Source: Crocodylus rhombifer (taxonomy: Eukaryota; Chordata; Crocodylia; Crocodylidae). From it: a stretch of DNA of 64,000 nt. The position numbers and the translations under genes were made by a program. Below the pieces are notes generated by a model. That model saw only the letters and a program-made list of their open reading frames with translations, did no database searches and was not told the origin of the DNA. Where the stretch lies: positions 189,724 through 253,723 of the forward strand of contig JAVSML010024364.1 in assembly GCA_038503035.1 (NCBI GenBank), in the 5' to 3' direction. This document shows, piece by piece, positions 35,608-47,514 of the stretch (the stretch's first letter is position 1; every line of letters begins with the position of its first letter).

Positions 35608-36354
35608 TTGCACAGGTACCTGTCTGAGCTCTTTTGGCAGCATCCATATACTATACTATTAAAGTCATTGGGGTGGTGGTCTCCATCCTTCAGTAGCTCA
35701 TGGGCAACAATAGCTTTTTTCCTATGGCTGTGAGCAATATCAGAAGGCCTCATGGGCTACAAGTAGAGATGTAAAATTTCTGGAAATTTTGAAGCCATGG
35801 GAAAAAAAGGGGGGTTTCCAGGGCTTTTTTGAAAAAAAAATTGATATTTGGGAAAAATTGAAATATATGCAATACTTATTTTGTTAGCACTCTTTACAGA
35901 TCTAAATTCACTTTGCTACTTTAAGAGCATAAAATGTATGATGTATAACTTGGTTTGCTCATAAAATGATCAAGTTTGGTATATTTATTAAATTTAAATG
36001 TATAATTTATTCAGACAAATAATTACAACTTTACTAATTTAATTTACTTTAAAATGTTTTAAATTTTTGTTACAAATGGAGCTACAAGCTGCTGAAATCT
36101 AAGGAACCTAGCATTTCTTAGTTTTTGCCAGTTTGAAAAGCAGGCAAAATTTAAAGCTGAAAATAGAAGAAACCATGAACGTTATAGTAAAACAAAGTTA
36201 TTATGTATTCTGGACTTAGTCTCCTCCACAGTGTCAAGCAAATATAAAAAGCACTCATTTTTAGAAAAAGAGCTGGAAAAAAAGGGGGGAAAAACCAAGA
36301 GTCACTGAATACAAATTTTGCTACATGAAACTTTGTCTAATTGTTCTCATTTTC

Positions 36355-36700
36355 TGAGCTATCACTAAGAGCAGTTTCTGCTTCTTCTGCCCCTTCATTT
36401 TTATCATCTTTATGGACTTCTGAAAACTGAAGGTTTCCCTGGATTGAGACAACCTACTCTACTTTTTCATATGTTAATTTATTTCTTGATTTGGTGCGGG
36501 TATTTCCAAACACAGACCAGTTTCTTTCACATGTTGTAGAAGATGAAGGAATCTGAAGCAGGTGAGTAGTAAGAGGAGTCAGAGGCTGTGTTCTGCAAAG
36601 GTCTTGCCACCATGTTGCAGCAGTGATATGCTTGGCAGAGTCCCAGACTGCATTCCTGGACCAAATACCTGAAGATGTTCTGTACCCTGCAACATTTGAA
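36355..36700 (-). pseudogene. hAT transposase C-terminal dimerisation region
   Basis: Downstream of the CR1 (minus-strand sense), one frame gives ITAATWWQDLCRT, LLQIPSSSTTCERNWSVFGN, TRTKSRNKLTYEKVE and, after a stop, VVSIQGNLQF, ending in an acidic tail. The W-W, S-S-x-x-C-E-R-N-W-S and R-N-(K/R)-L blocks are the standard hAT C-terminal dimerisation signature of the DUF659 type. It confirms that the two sides of the CR1 belong to one transposase. Confidence 0.85.
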
Positions 36701-36703
36701 AGT

Positions 36704-37698
36704 ACATTTCATAGATTTCATAGACATTAGGGCTGGAAGGGACCTCGGGAGATCATCGAGTCCAGCCCCCCTGCCCAAAGGGCAGGAAGTCAGCTGGGGT
36801 CATAGGATCCCAGCAAGATAAGCATCCAATTTACTCTTGAAGGTGTTCAATGTAGGCGCTTGAACCACCTCCGCTGGCAGACTGTTCCAGACCTTGGGGG
36901 CTCGGACAGTAAAGAAATTCTTCCTTATGTCCAGCCTGAAACGGTCTTGCAGGAGTTTGTGACCGTTCGACCTCGTCATCCCTTGGGGCGCTCTGGTGAA
37001 CAGACGTTCTCCCAGATCCTGGTGGTCACCCCTGATAAACTTATAGGTGGCCATCAGATCACCCCTGAGCCTGCGCTTTTCCAGGCTAAAGAGTCCCATG
37101 GCTCTCAGCCTGTCATCGTAAGATCTGTTTTCCTGACCTCTGATCATGCGCGTGGCTCTCCTCTGGACTCTCTCAAGCTTCTCCACACCCTTTTTGAATT
37201 GTGGAGCCCAAAACTGGACGCAGTACTCCAGCTGCGGCCTCACCAAGGCCGAGTACAAGGGGAGAATGACGTCCTGGGATTTGCTCGAGAAGCATCTATG
37301 GATGCACGCCAGCATTTTGGTCACTTTACTAGCCACAGCATCGCATTGGAGGCTCACGTTCATCTTGTGGTCAATGATGACCCCCAAGTCTTTTTCTTCT
37401 GTAGTGCTAACCAATGTAGCACTGCTGAGCCTATAAGGGTGCTGCAGGTTTTTCCTCCCAAGGTGGAGAACCTTGCATTTTTCGGTGTTAAACACCATGA
37501 GGGTCTCATCTGTCCATTTGCTGAGCTTGTCCAGGTCAGCCTGGATCACCCGCCTATCTTCTGGCGTGGATGCTTTGCCCCAAAGTTTGGTGTCATCGGC
37601 GAACTTGGCCAGTCCACTCCTAACTCCAATGTCCACATCATTTATGAAGATGTTGAACAGTATGGGTCCCAGGACAGAGCCTTGAGGGACCCCACTGG
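36704..37698 (-). mobile_element. CR1 LINE inserted in the hAT transposase gene
   Basis: It begins (5' side, right) within the SGVPQGSVLGPILF block of ORF2 and runs to the 3' tail TTTCATAGATTTCATAGA at 36,708-36,724. It is 5'-truncated. The insertion splits the transposase between its LDP block and its C-terminal dimerisation region, so the hAT was already resident. Of all CR1 copies here it has the longest undamaged frame and appears the youngest. Confidence 0.93.
36800..37636 (-). pseudogene. CR1 ORF2 C-terminal portion, frame open over 278 codons
   Basis: Uninterrupted from the residues just before the catalytic FADDTKLWG box (about residue 12) through VFNTEKCKVLHLG, DLGVIIDHKMNVS, ALVRPQLEYCVQFWAPQFKK, KLERVQRRATRMIRGQE, SLEKRRLRGDLMATYKFIRGDHQD, TRSNGHKLLQDRFRLDIRKN to SLPAEVVQAPTLNTFKSKLD, ending in a natural stop. 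The FADD box is intact. Upstream palm and finger motifs and the endonuclease are missing, so no active enzyme is possible. Not a cellular gene. Confidence 0.9.
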
Positions 37699-37976
37699 TA
37701 AGTATTTTTAGCCATGATTGAAAATAAATTGATTTAGAACAAGATCTTGTCTTGGATGCTTGACTGACAGACCTGCATCTGTGTATTATTGCTTAATATG
37801 GCAGAAGACAAAAAGTTTGTGCATATGGAATCAAGTGCTACTTTGCCATTGAACGTGGCAAGTATCTTACCAACTGAATAGAAAAAAGAGGAAGCCCATT
37901 TCCAACATCAAGTCTTAAGTGTGTTGCTTGTCTTGGAATTCAGTCAAATGCAGTCACTAACATTTCTGCCTTTGAA

Positions 37977-38478
37977 TCATGGATCCAAGAGATTTGCAGC
38001 AGTACGAATTAAGTGGCAACAGAATTCTTCCCATCTGTTAATAAAGTCTTTCACTTTTCTTTCTTCTGTACTTGTAAGCAGAGATGCACTTAGATTCTCA
38101 AAAACAGTCGATTTTATCTGAGCCTTTTGGTAAGGAATGTCTGACAGAAGTGCGCTGTTTGATTCAGATGCTGTGTTTGCTGAAGGAATTGGCTTTAGTA
38201 TCTTCAAGGAGTTTTGCAGCTGAACCCCGAAAACATCCTCATCGAGTACAGTGTTCCTTACACTTCTGGGTACTTTAAGATCCTCAGTTATTACTGTTTC
38301 TTGAAGAGCTGCTTTGTTTTTTGGTAAACTTTCAAATGAGATCACCACTCCACCCCATCTAGTTTTACTACAGAGTTTGAGTGTCACTATTTTATTCTTT
38401 GCATTCTTTTCTTCCTGCTTCTTTTTAAAGACTGCATCTACAATATGAGCAGCTTTTACATGTTTTATGACTTCTTTT
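37977..38478 (-). pseudogene. hAT transposase middle region
   Basis: After the stop at 38,481, the same protein continues with KHVKAAHIVDAVFKKKQ, CSKTRWGGVVISFESL with NKAALQ following (the conserved C-x-T-R-W block with a downstream N-K-x-x-L), and KVKDFINRWEEFCCHLIRTAANLLDP, equivalent to the 'AA..LDP' block before the dimerisation region. Frame stops follow at about 37,960. Between 37,960 and 37,700 only fragments of coding similarity remain before the CR1 insertion. Confidence 0.8.
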
Positions 38479-38480
38479 CC

Positions 38481-39122
38481 TCATCTGTAGATCTTTTGCA
38501 GAGTGTCCAACTTCATGATGTCATTAAGAAGCAAGTTTAGCCCATGGAATGCATATCGTATTGCAGTAATATGTGGATTTTTATCCATTATGATCTCCCA
38601 TGTTGTTTTCATGTTACTTGCATTGTTAGTCAGCAAAGCAAATACTTTACCACTCAAAATCTTCTGTAGGACTTCACATATTTTACTACTGATATACTCT
38701 GCAATATGCCTGTTCTCTCCTGTTTCAATGCTTCTGTAAAAAACTGGTTGTGTTGTTATCTCAAATTTTATGATTCCTTCTCCCTGCACATTTGTCCATC
38801 CATCTGTAAGTACTGCATGACACAGTACTTCATTGATTTTTCCTTGCACAGATTGCAGTACGTGTTCGTATTCTGACTCTAAAAAAGGCTTGCTCAAAGA
38901 ATGTCTGCTGGGCAAACAGTATGATGGTTTTAGTAATTTAAAAGCTTCCTGTTGGTATGCATTTTCAGTTATCGACAGTGGTGTCCCAGAAGAATATATT
39001 GCTCTTGCAAGAGCTTGGTCATTTTTTCCCTGATCTTCAGGTGTCATCTTCTCTACAAATGAAGCTATAGAGAGTCTTTTGTATACAGTTGGTTGCGATA
39101 TTTGAGGATGTTGATCAGGCAA
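38481..39122 (-). pseudogene. hAT transposase catalytic core (DUF659-like)
   Basis: This 213-codon frame shows the signature order of DUF659-type hAT transposases: LVALAIYSSGTPLSI-like entry (here QALARAIYSSGTPLS, about residue 38), FKLLKPSYCLPSRHSLS, VLTDGWTN (about residue 106, carrying the first catalytic Asp), FALLTNNASNMK (about residue 167, where the usual D-N-A is N-N-A, so the second acidic residue is lost), and AFHGLNLLLNDI (about residue 195, matching the C-x-A-H-x-L-N-L block but with Phe-His where Ala-His is usual). A stop at IYR ends it and the frame resumes at 38,470. Confidence 0.85.
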
Positions 39123-39150
39123 TCCTTTGTGATGCTGATGTTATAGAAAA

Positions 39151-39182
39151 AGAAGCAGCAGCAGCAGCAGCAGCAGCAGGAG
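39151..39182 (+). repeat. CAG/CTG trinucleotide microsatellite
   Basis: About ten AGC units lie inside the linker of the broken hAT transposase. On the coding (minus) strand it would read as an Ala, Leu or Cys run depending on frame. It sits beside the point where the reading frame changes, so expansion here may have contributed to the frameshift. Confidence 0.85.
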
Positions 39183-39247
39183 GGCTTCTGGATCAAGAAC
39201 ATTGGAAAGAGCTACTTGCACTTTCAGCATTGTGATCTACCTCCTCC

Positions 39248-39556
39248 TCACTTATGCCCATGAAGGATTTTTTTAATGTCTGCAGGACACTTCTTACATG
39301 CAAGGATGTGTTTGGTCATCCTAGTAGCATTTGGAAATGCATATTTCATTGGACAATATTTGCAAATCACATTTTTTCTCAGGATAACTTGCAGTGTGGA
39401 AATGCTTCCATATGCTAAAATTTGGTCACACCATCTTGCTGAGGGAAAAAAGAAATGTAATTTAGTGGCTAGCTTGCATATGTAAACATAAGCTACAGCA
39501 TGTACAAATTTAGTAACGGATGGCAGAGAGGCCTCCTCAGAGTTAACTGTGAGCAA
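39248..39556 (-). pseudogene. hAT transposase N-terminus with BED zinc finger
   Basis: The 102-codon frame ends with a BED-type finger: C-K-Y-C, then FPNATRMTKHILACKKC about 14 residues on, giving C-x2-C...H-x4-C spacing. Just upstream is FPSARWCDQIL..., a probable divergent entry to the domain. In hAT transposases this finger binds the element's subterminal repeats. The frame stops at HGHK and the downstream text continues in another frame (SEEEVDHNAESASSS near 39,245-39,210), so a frameshift separates it from the core. Confidence 0.75.
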
Positions 39557-40452
39557 CTTCCCTGCCCTGCAGGCCTCACCTCACTGCTAAGGCTGGGTGA
39601 TTTGTCACAAAGCATCAGATTAGTAGGAATTCAATTATGAATTATAAAAGTTATGACAATATACTAATGCAGCTAAAATATAGTTTAATATACTGAATTC
39701 AGAGAAATTTAAATTCTTACCTTTCAATAAAAAAGTATTCTTTCTTCCAGCTCCTTTGTGCTGCTTCTGTACTTCTGTGGATCTCAAGGTCACAGGGCCA
39801 GGAGGAGGCAGGTTCCTTCCAACTCCAAAACCTTTAGACTTGCTCTGTTTCCTCTCCTGAGGCTTTTGAGCAAGCAGGGCAATGAGCTCCTTGTTTCTAA
39901 TCTCTAAAGGAATGAGTGGATGCTGCTCCCACTTTCCACTCCCAGTCCTTTGAGGCCAAGTCAGGAGGACAGGACAGATCCACCAACCTCTAGATCGAAA
40001 GTTAACAACAGAGGAAGCCCACAAGCAAAGAAGACACTGAATCCTTCTTCCTTCTCTTGTGAAAATGGCAGTGCTCCCTGGGGGCAGAAATGCATCTTGC
40101 TCTTGCATTTGAGAGTTGCACTATACTGCTTGTCCTCAGTGTGCAGGACTTGTACTGATCTGATACTGTAGATTGTCTTACATAAAAGTTTTCCTATTAC
40201 ATAGTTAGTAGAAAACATTTTGGGGAAGTAAAGCGTAGCAATATATCAGTGTCTTGTCTTAATCTGTTTATTCATTATTCTAAAAGAAAATATTTCATAA
40301 GAGATTCTTTTATTTTTTCAAACAATTTTCAATTTTTCCAATTTTTTGGAAGACTAAAAAAATCCTCGGGGAAAAAAACAGAAAAAAAACCCAAAACATT
40401 TTTTTCGAAATGTTCTGTTTTTTTCCCAGGCCTTCACATCTCTAGCAACAAG

Positions 40453-43379
40453 CTACCTACAAGTCATGGGTTGGGAGCGACTGCACCAATTGATGAATCA
40501 GTCTTTGCCACCTGACCATGGTACTGGTGCTGTGTGGTAAAAGCATGGTGAATGACAAATTAGAAGTAAATTCAGTCTGCATAGAGATTATGCACTCTGG
40601 TGTTGTCTCAGCTCTCGTGGTTGCAAAGAGGACTGCAGTTCTGCAACTGAAATCCCATATGTTTGTGTTTTTCAAAACTCTGGGTTGTGGTTTGGGAAGG
40701 TGTATAATAGCTGGCAGCTGTTACCAAGTTGGAGTTTTGCTTTATTACAAAGCAAAAGAAACCCTGTGCTCTGCTCCAGGAATGGCAATATCAAAAACTT
40801 TGTCTGAAGAAGAAACTTCTCCTGCACGTAGACAGCACTTAAATTGAACAAGCATTTCCGCTATAAGTAGACAGGGAGTGATTCTTGTTCAGACCTTCAA
40901 GTTCTGTGTAAACCTCCCTTTTCATAAGCAAATGGCCCCTCAGCTAATATATAGCACTTGCCTCCGTTCTGTATGGTGCTAGAGGCTGCACCCGAAGCGC
41001 TACTAGAACTTACTGCTCCGTGGCGGCTATCATTCCAATGTGTTACGTTGTTTGTAATGGGTTATACAGCTTTTTGAACTGAGATATTTTTGCAGCAGAG
41101 TGTACAGATACAGGGGACCTTTAATTCCCCCTAACCATCCAGGAGGGTTCTTTAAACACTTGGAGCTCTGAGATGCCCATCCCGTTAATCCAGCTGCATC
41201 CAGTAGCAGATGCTCAGGAAACACAGAGACAGATATCCCTGAAGTCCAGGGATGCTGCTCTTGAGCTGGCCAGAGGGAGCTGTGAAGATGACATGTTTCC
41301 TTTAATGCTTCAGGGAAAAACTAGGTTTGATATTGAAAGTGCTTCTCTGTGTGGAGCCATCGAAGGCCGAGACCTTTCCCCCATGCCAAAGAAAGATGCA
41401 TCATCCCTTTCTGCAGCAAGATTTATGGTCTGAATCCAGTCAATGTAGTTGGAACATGGGGTGGGCTGGAAGTGTCTACCATGGGTTACATTCCTGACCC
41501 CAAGTCTTTCTCAGTTTTAACACGGCCAAGATTAGAACAGAATTTGGCAGAAAAGGGAAGCAAACCCTTTGGGTCCTTGGGATGGAGTTTTCTCCAGAAG
41601 GATTTTAGATTAGAGAGCTGGACCGTTGGGAGTCCATCTGGAGCTCTTGTATTTCCAACAATCAGGCTTGCTGCTAATACAGCCTTTCCGTGCACTATAA
41701 TCTACCATCTCTTTGCTTCCTTCAGTTATTTTTAACTTTATCACTAGGGTTTGGTAAAGTAATTAGTGGAAAGTCCAAGTGGTTGGTCTAGCAGCCTGCA
41801 CTCATGTAACAGTCCCGTATCACAGGGAACTTTTCCATCCAGCTTTCAGAAGAGTAAAAACTGTTTGATTGATGTGGCCATTCCAGCTGTCTCAGGGCTG
41901 AGCAGTCCAGTGGCAATGTGAACTAGTCCTCGATTCATGCTACACTGGACCTGATCCTGCTGAGGCTTTGGGATGCTTGGTCACCTCACAGAGCTGCCAG
42001 CATAAGGCAGTCAGAGCAATGTCCCTGCTGGTACCGGCATGAGGCAGCTGGGCTTGTTCCCTTTCCCTCCCACTTCCCACTCAGAGGGCACAATTACAGC
42101 CAATACATTCTCCTGAACACAAGGCTGACTCTCTTAATAGTCCCTTGACATGCTAGTCTCCCCTAAATCCCTGACTCTTTATTGGCCTTTGCAGCCATAC
42201 ATGCTGAACAAAACTCAGAATTTCCATCCCATAGGAAATCCTTGTAATTCAACATGTGCCTTCATACCAAAGTGGAAAACTTCCCATTTGGAGATGCTGA
42301 TGCATTTTGTGTCAGCATTTTCCAAAATTCCCAACCAGCTGTTTCTTTATCATTGTTGAGCCGACCCCCAAGCTATGGAGCCATAGCCGAGGCAGGGTTA
42401 ACAGAAAGGGGATTCAGACTCACATCACTGGCACTTCATTCTAACCAAGTAATCAGTGACCTGTTCTGATAAAAACCTGAAGAGAAGTGAGGTTTAGAAA
42501 CAGTTTAAATGTAATAAGAGCAAGAAGCCTAATTAGTTTTGAAAAAGATTAATACATTTCCGAATGGTATTATACAATCTGTTCTCTTGCAAAAGCTAGG
42601 TACCAGGTTTGAGGACCCACAAACTCCCTTCTAGCCCTATGTTCCCATGTCCCTAACACCCAGGAGAGAAAAAAAAACATTTAAGCTAAAAGGTGAACTT
42701 GTCATAAAAACAGGTGTATACATGGGCCATGATTTTACTGTATTAACACTCATATCACATTTACTTTCCCAAAAAAATTAGACTGCCAAAATTAGGTGCA
42801 TGTCTTAAACAGAAAAGCTGATTTTTTCTTCCCAGAACATCTGCAGTTATTCAGGCAGTGCTGAGGGAATCCATTGTCTTGATGGCTTCTTAGAATCTAC
42901 TTGCTTTCTACTAATTCCCCTTCATGCAACAGGTGCTAACAACCCCTTCTTTTTAATGGTCTTGATGTTCTACTAATCAAGCTATCCTTAGGCAATTTTG
43001 TTGAAGGATTTGTAATTTAGGTACTCCTGTCTTTCTTCTCCTATTTCACATCTCTTCAGACTATTTTAGCTCATTTCAATACCTTAGTTCTGCCCATGAA
43101 GTCCAGCCTTCAGCTGCAGCTAGTTACGGCTTTTGGGAAAGCGGCCAAGAACTGCTGAGAGTTCAACTGTGAAAGGGTTAAAACTGTAGCTTGTGTGTGA
43201 TCAGGGATGGGAAGGTGAATGAGTTGAAGATTAGGCTGTGCCCCTGCTGTGCGCATCCATAATACTGGAAAAAAATCTTTTTTCTTTTTTTTTTCATTCT
43301 GCCTTTTTTCATGAAGCGTGTATCTCATTGGGAGTGAGTTGTATGTTATAAAATACAGTGTTCAGGCATGAGATTAGAA
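40453..43379. other. Unassigned sequence
   Basis: Nearly 3 kb without a recognised gene or delimitable repeat. The open frames (for example 41,349-41,735, 128 codons) overlap frames on the other strand, carry no known motif and show no exon structure that I could support. Confidence 0.4.
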
Positions 43380-43585
43380 GAGAGTTTCAAATGGTTGGAG
43401 GGGTGAAGTACTGGAATAGCCTTCCAATAGGAATAGTGGATGCAAAATCCTGACTGGTTTTAAGACAGAGGAGATACATTTATAAATGCAATTATAGGAC
43501 ATGGTTGTCTGTGACAGCAGAGGGCCAGAAGCAAGAACCCAGGTGGCCCTTGAGTCCTGTAGACCTATGTTTCCAAGAAGCGATG
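43380..43585 (+). mobile_element. Old CR1/L3-type LINE, 3' fragment
   Basis: A short coding relic reads FQMVGGVKYWNSLPIGIVDA, the diverged counterpart of the 'WNSLP' block at the C-terminus of CR1/L3 ORF2, followed by a decayed 3' region ending near 'gtcctgtagacctatgtttc'. Confidence 0.6.
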
Positions 43586-44109
43586 CAGTCGCTTAGGGAA
43601 ATGCAGATTAATGTTCAGATGACTTGAAATGAACTAATTTGGCATCAAGTGGCATGAGACACTTTTTGTGTTTTCCCAAAGGAAAACTGAAAAGTGACAG
43701 CATAATCAGAACAGTTCCTCCAGAATTTTTTTAATTTCAATCATAGACCTGGCATTTTCTGTCAAACATCGATTCTGACACACTTGCATACATCCTACAA
43801 CAGCAGCTGACTGACCTGCAGAGGCATGGGCTCGGCCCCACTTCCTAATAAGTTGTTCACTATGGGCACTCTTCCTGTGTGCTGGGAAGCCCAGGGTGAC
43901 ATTATGCTTTTCCTGAGGGACTCAGGCACTGACCTCCCTATACACAGAAAATCATTACAGCATTATACTTTTGATGCTCCTTTAGGTATTGACCTCTATA
44001 TGTTTGGGGGTCTGGGTGGGTCTAAACCACAAAACAGAAACTACTGCAACAGAATGCCCCTGCATTGTCGACTCTAGAGCTAGTGAGTCCAGGAAAGGGG
44101 GGCAGAGAC

Positions 44110-45330
44110 CCCAAGAATACCCTCAAGAGTTATCCAGTCCAATCCCTACGCAGATGCAGGAAGTACCATCCCTAAACCACCCCAGACAGAGATCTGTCCA
44201 TCCTTCTCTTGAAAACCTCCAGTGAAGGATATTCCACAATTTTATTGGCAACTTGCTCCATTGTCCTACTGTTTATGCAGCTAGGAAGTTATTCCTGAGA
44301 TTTCATCTAAATGTAAAGTTTAAACCCATCGCCTTGCCTTCTGCGGCAAGGGAGAGCAGTTCTTGCTATTCTTTATGGCGGCCTTTCAGATATTTGAAAA
44401 CCTCTATTACGTCCTTGAACTCCTTTCTTCCAGACTAAACATACCTATTTAGTGCAGCTTTTCCTTGTAGAGTTTGCATTCCAACCCCTTTACATCCTCA
44501 TTGCTTGCCTCTGGATACCCTTCAGTTTCTCCATATCTTTCTGAAAATGCAGAGCCAATAACTGGACACAGTACTCCACATGAGGGCTTAGAAGCATCCA
44601 CTACAGTGGTGTTATCAACTCCTATGTTCTCTGTGCCATAACTGTAGCCCAAAACTGCATTCATTTTCATCACCACAATATCATATTATTGACTGATGCT
44701 GAGTTTGTGATTAACCATGATCCTCAAACCAGTCTCAGCAGTTACTGCCTAACCCAAACCCATGGACTAGATCCAGCCCACAGACCTGTGTCATCCAGAC
44801 TACAGGGTTTTCCACAGGTCCAAACATTTGGCAGTGAGGAAGCAGTGGCTCTGTTAATTCCCACTCCTTAGCTCCCAAATTTCCAGGCTCATAGAGAGCC
44901 CTGTAGGTGGACATCATGGCTCTGCGTGCTAGATCAGGCAGGTAAGGCTAGCACAGCAAAGGGCCCAACCTGGGCAGTGTGAGACAAGGTCTGGTGCATG
45001 GAGCCCAATCTAGGTGGTACAAGGCAGGATCTGAGAGTGCGGGCCTATACACCAACCCCCTGAGGGACCTGAACCTACACTCCGGCCCTGCACCACTCAT
45101 CTGAGGTGTACAGCCAAAAGGTTGAGCACCACTGGCATAACCAGTTATTCCCTTTTCTGCATCTGTGCAACTGTTTTTCACCCCCAAAAGTAGCATGATA
45201 CATCTGTTGGTGTTGAATTTCACCGTGTTGTCTATAACCCAGTTCTGTAACTTATCAAGAGCCTTTTGAATTATAATCCTATCCTCCAAAGTGGTTGCAA
45301 GCCCCTCGTTCCCTCCAGTTCTGTGTCAGC
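44110..45330 (-). mobile_element. Old CR1/L3-type LINE, ORF2 3' part, interrupted
   Basis: On the minus strand the right part (45,289-45,140) encodes TTLEDRIIIQKALDKLQNWV and FNTNRCIMLLLGVKN, a diverged form of the CR1 'FN.DKC.VLHLG' region. The left part (44,725-44,110) continues with LRIMVNHKLSIS-like residues, then text homologous to VRPxLEYCVQ-type and later blocks. A hAT-like MITE (44,730-45,134) sits between. Divergence is much greater than for the young CR1 copies. Confidence 0.75.
44730..45134. mobile_element. hAT-like MITE nested in the old LINE
   Basis: The right end, reversed, is CAGTGGTGCTCAACCTTTTG, a classic hAT terminus. The left end is less clear (CAGTCTCAGCAGTTACTGCC). LINE text resumes on each side, which supports an insertion. 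Flanking octamers match only weakly (4 of 8), so the left boundary is approximate. Confidence 0.6.
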
Positions 45331-46092
45331 TGCAAACTCGATCTGCAGTTGCTGAATTCTTGCATCCAACTCATAACAACAACCTTTTTATTTTATTCTT
45401 TTTACAACATTTCATTTTCAGTCAGATGAGGACTTAAACCACTAAGTTGGTCTTGGCTCATGTTTGATCCTAAGTAGTTCTTTATCAGATTCATCTAAGA
45501 AAAACTGCCTTCAACACTCGTAACTATTTAAACAGCCCTAAGCACAGTGCAGCTTTTTCTGGCAGCTTCATGAACACTGTTGCCATTACTATTCTGGTTG
45601 CTATGCAAAAGAGCATATAGCTAACCTCTCAATTTTAAACAAATGCACTGTGTTTGTAAAACCTTGTAAAAACTGTTTTTCTCAAACAGAAAGCATAACA
45701 CATGAAGAGATTTTAATATTATTTTCAGACTGTTCACATACAGTTCCTCCTCATCATTGTAATAATGAAACCTCAAGTTTTATTCCAAAGTGCAGGGCCT
45801 CACATACCATTGGGATGAGGACAGTGGGCTTATTTTTCCTGCCCTAAGGCCAACCGTGTCCAAGTTTTTCTCCTTCATATGATGCCCACATATAGTGCAC
45901 CCAGTGGTGTGACCCTGGCTTCCCTCATGTAACACAGGGGAAAACCTCTGCACGCTAGAGAGAAGGAACAGCGGGACATGCATGCCCAAATCCAGGTGCT
46001 TCTCTGCCCCACTGGATAGCCCAGGATACTCCACAACCCCTTCCCCACGGTCTCTTCACCCTGAGTCGTGTTATTTGCTGAGGGGGGTGAGG
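45331..46092. other. Unassigned sequence
   Basis: No gene or repeat terminus recognised. Confidence 0.4.
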
Positions 46093-46100
46093 CTCTAGGG

Positions 46101-46412
46101 CAGCAGTTCTCAACCTCTGTAGACGTGTGGCACCCCTTGTTAGGCACGAGGCACCCCTTGGAAAATGCCATCTCTTAGTTTTCAATCTTTTTTGACTACA
46201 AAAACAAATATTAGAGTAATTCTTCTGTTGCAAAGAACACAGGAAGACTTCAGTAGATCAGAATGTTTTTAACACTACAGATTCCTCTTTGAAATCTCTG
46301 GATTTATCTTGTGAATCATGTTTGCGTACTTAACAGTGCTAACACCCCCGGCACCCTTGAAAAGATCTCAAGGCACCTCAGGGTGCCATGGCATCCTAGT
46401 TAAGAACTGCTG
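46101..46412. mobile_element. hAT MITE, 312 bp
   Basis: Ends CAGCAGTTCTCAACCTCTGT and, reversed, CAGCAGTTCTTAACTAGGAT share their first 13 bases with two mismatches at most. Subterminal 'ggcaccccttg' and 'caaggcacctcagggtgcc' words are inverted partners. The octamers ctctaggg (46,093-46,100) and ttctgggg (46,413-46,420) match at 6 of 8. Non-coding. Confidence 0.82.
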
Positions 46413-46420
46413 TTCTGGGG

Positions 46421-47030
46421 GGCATAGAAAGGCCAAGAAGCTCTTCACAGGCCCTGGAGGGGAGCAGAAGGTGGGTACTATGGCCACTTTTCCTCCTCCA
46501 CATGGCCTCTCTCAGCCCTTGGTGCAGGGGATCATCACCTTGGAGAGAAAATCCTTCTGCTGTTGATGTTTGGAGCAAATTATTTGTAGGCAAGGCCAAG
46601 GAGGGGTCTCTACCAGTGGAACCCAGAAGGCAGCAGCAATGAAGTCACCCAGCAAACTGGAGTCACCCAGCCCAGCCTGCTGTACGCTTGCCTTTCTCCA
46701 GGTCCCGGAGGCTTCTGTCTCCTCTGTGGGAGTGTTCATGTTCATTAGCATTTACAGGGCTGGTTGCAAGAGAGGACAAGGAGCTCCAGGGCTTCGGGAA
46801 GAAGAGTGCTGGGGGTGGGGGAGGTAGGGTGAGTAGGGTTCTGTCTGAGGAAGGCAGATGTCCCCATCCTCAGCCAAGCAGCCAGTACCTCCCTTCCCCT
46901 TCTCAGAAATCATGACAGACAGCCCTCACTTGGGAGTGCAGGAACTGGTAGATGAAAGACATGCTTATCCATGCTCACACTGCGGGCTCAAGCCAGTCAC
47001 TGTAGATCCAGCCACGCTCCAGCACATTTT
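46421..47030. other. Unassigned sequence
   Basis: GC-moderate, with several overlapping short frames; no domain or repeat end recognised. Confidence 0.4.
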
Positions 47031-47514
47031 GGGCGCGTCTAAACATGCCAATTTAAGGCATATTAGCCATTTTTAAGGCTCATTAAGGGCACAGGTCTAT
47101 ACATGCCTGCACTTAATGCACCATAAAAATGACGATTTAAGGCTATTCATGCCTAAATTTTATACCTGCAGAAGCAAATAGCTAAAGCACCTTAACGCGC
47201 ATGTAGATGTGGTAAGGCGCATTAAATGCTGTGTACGTCAACTGACTTGAAACTAACTTTAGTCCCAAATAAGTCCGCATACCATGTTAATGTGCCTTAG
47301 CACATGTGCCTAAATCACCTTAATGCACAAGGCAAATGCACATTAAGTTTAAGCATGCATAAAAACATGTGTAAACATTAGGGCTGTATGAAGCTTCAGG
47401 TGGGGATTCGATTCAGAGGAAATTTGGCCTGATTTGGTGGCCGAATCTTCAAATCTGAATTGAATCAAGGGACCAATAAAAAGGTCTGAATTGATTCAGA
47501 AAAGATTCAGAGAG

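Larger units (their letters stand above)
35764..40444 (-). mobile_element. hAT transposon (DUF659/BED type), 4.7 kb with nested CR1
   Basis: Terminal repeats are TAGAGATGTAAAATTTCTGG on the left and, reversed, TAGAGATGTGAAGGCCTGGG on the right. Target octamers gctacaag (35,756-35,763) and gcaacaag (40,445-40,452) differ at one base. The minus strand codes, in order from the right end, a BED-type zinc finger, a DUF659/RNase H-like transposase core and a C-terminal dimerisation region, all disrupted. Subtracting the inserted CR1 leaves about 3.7 kb, normal for an autonomous hAT. AT-rich subterminal parts with poly-A/poly-T runs flank the gene. Confidence 0.9.
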
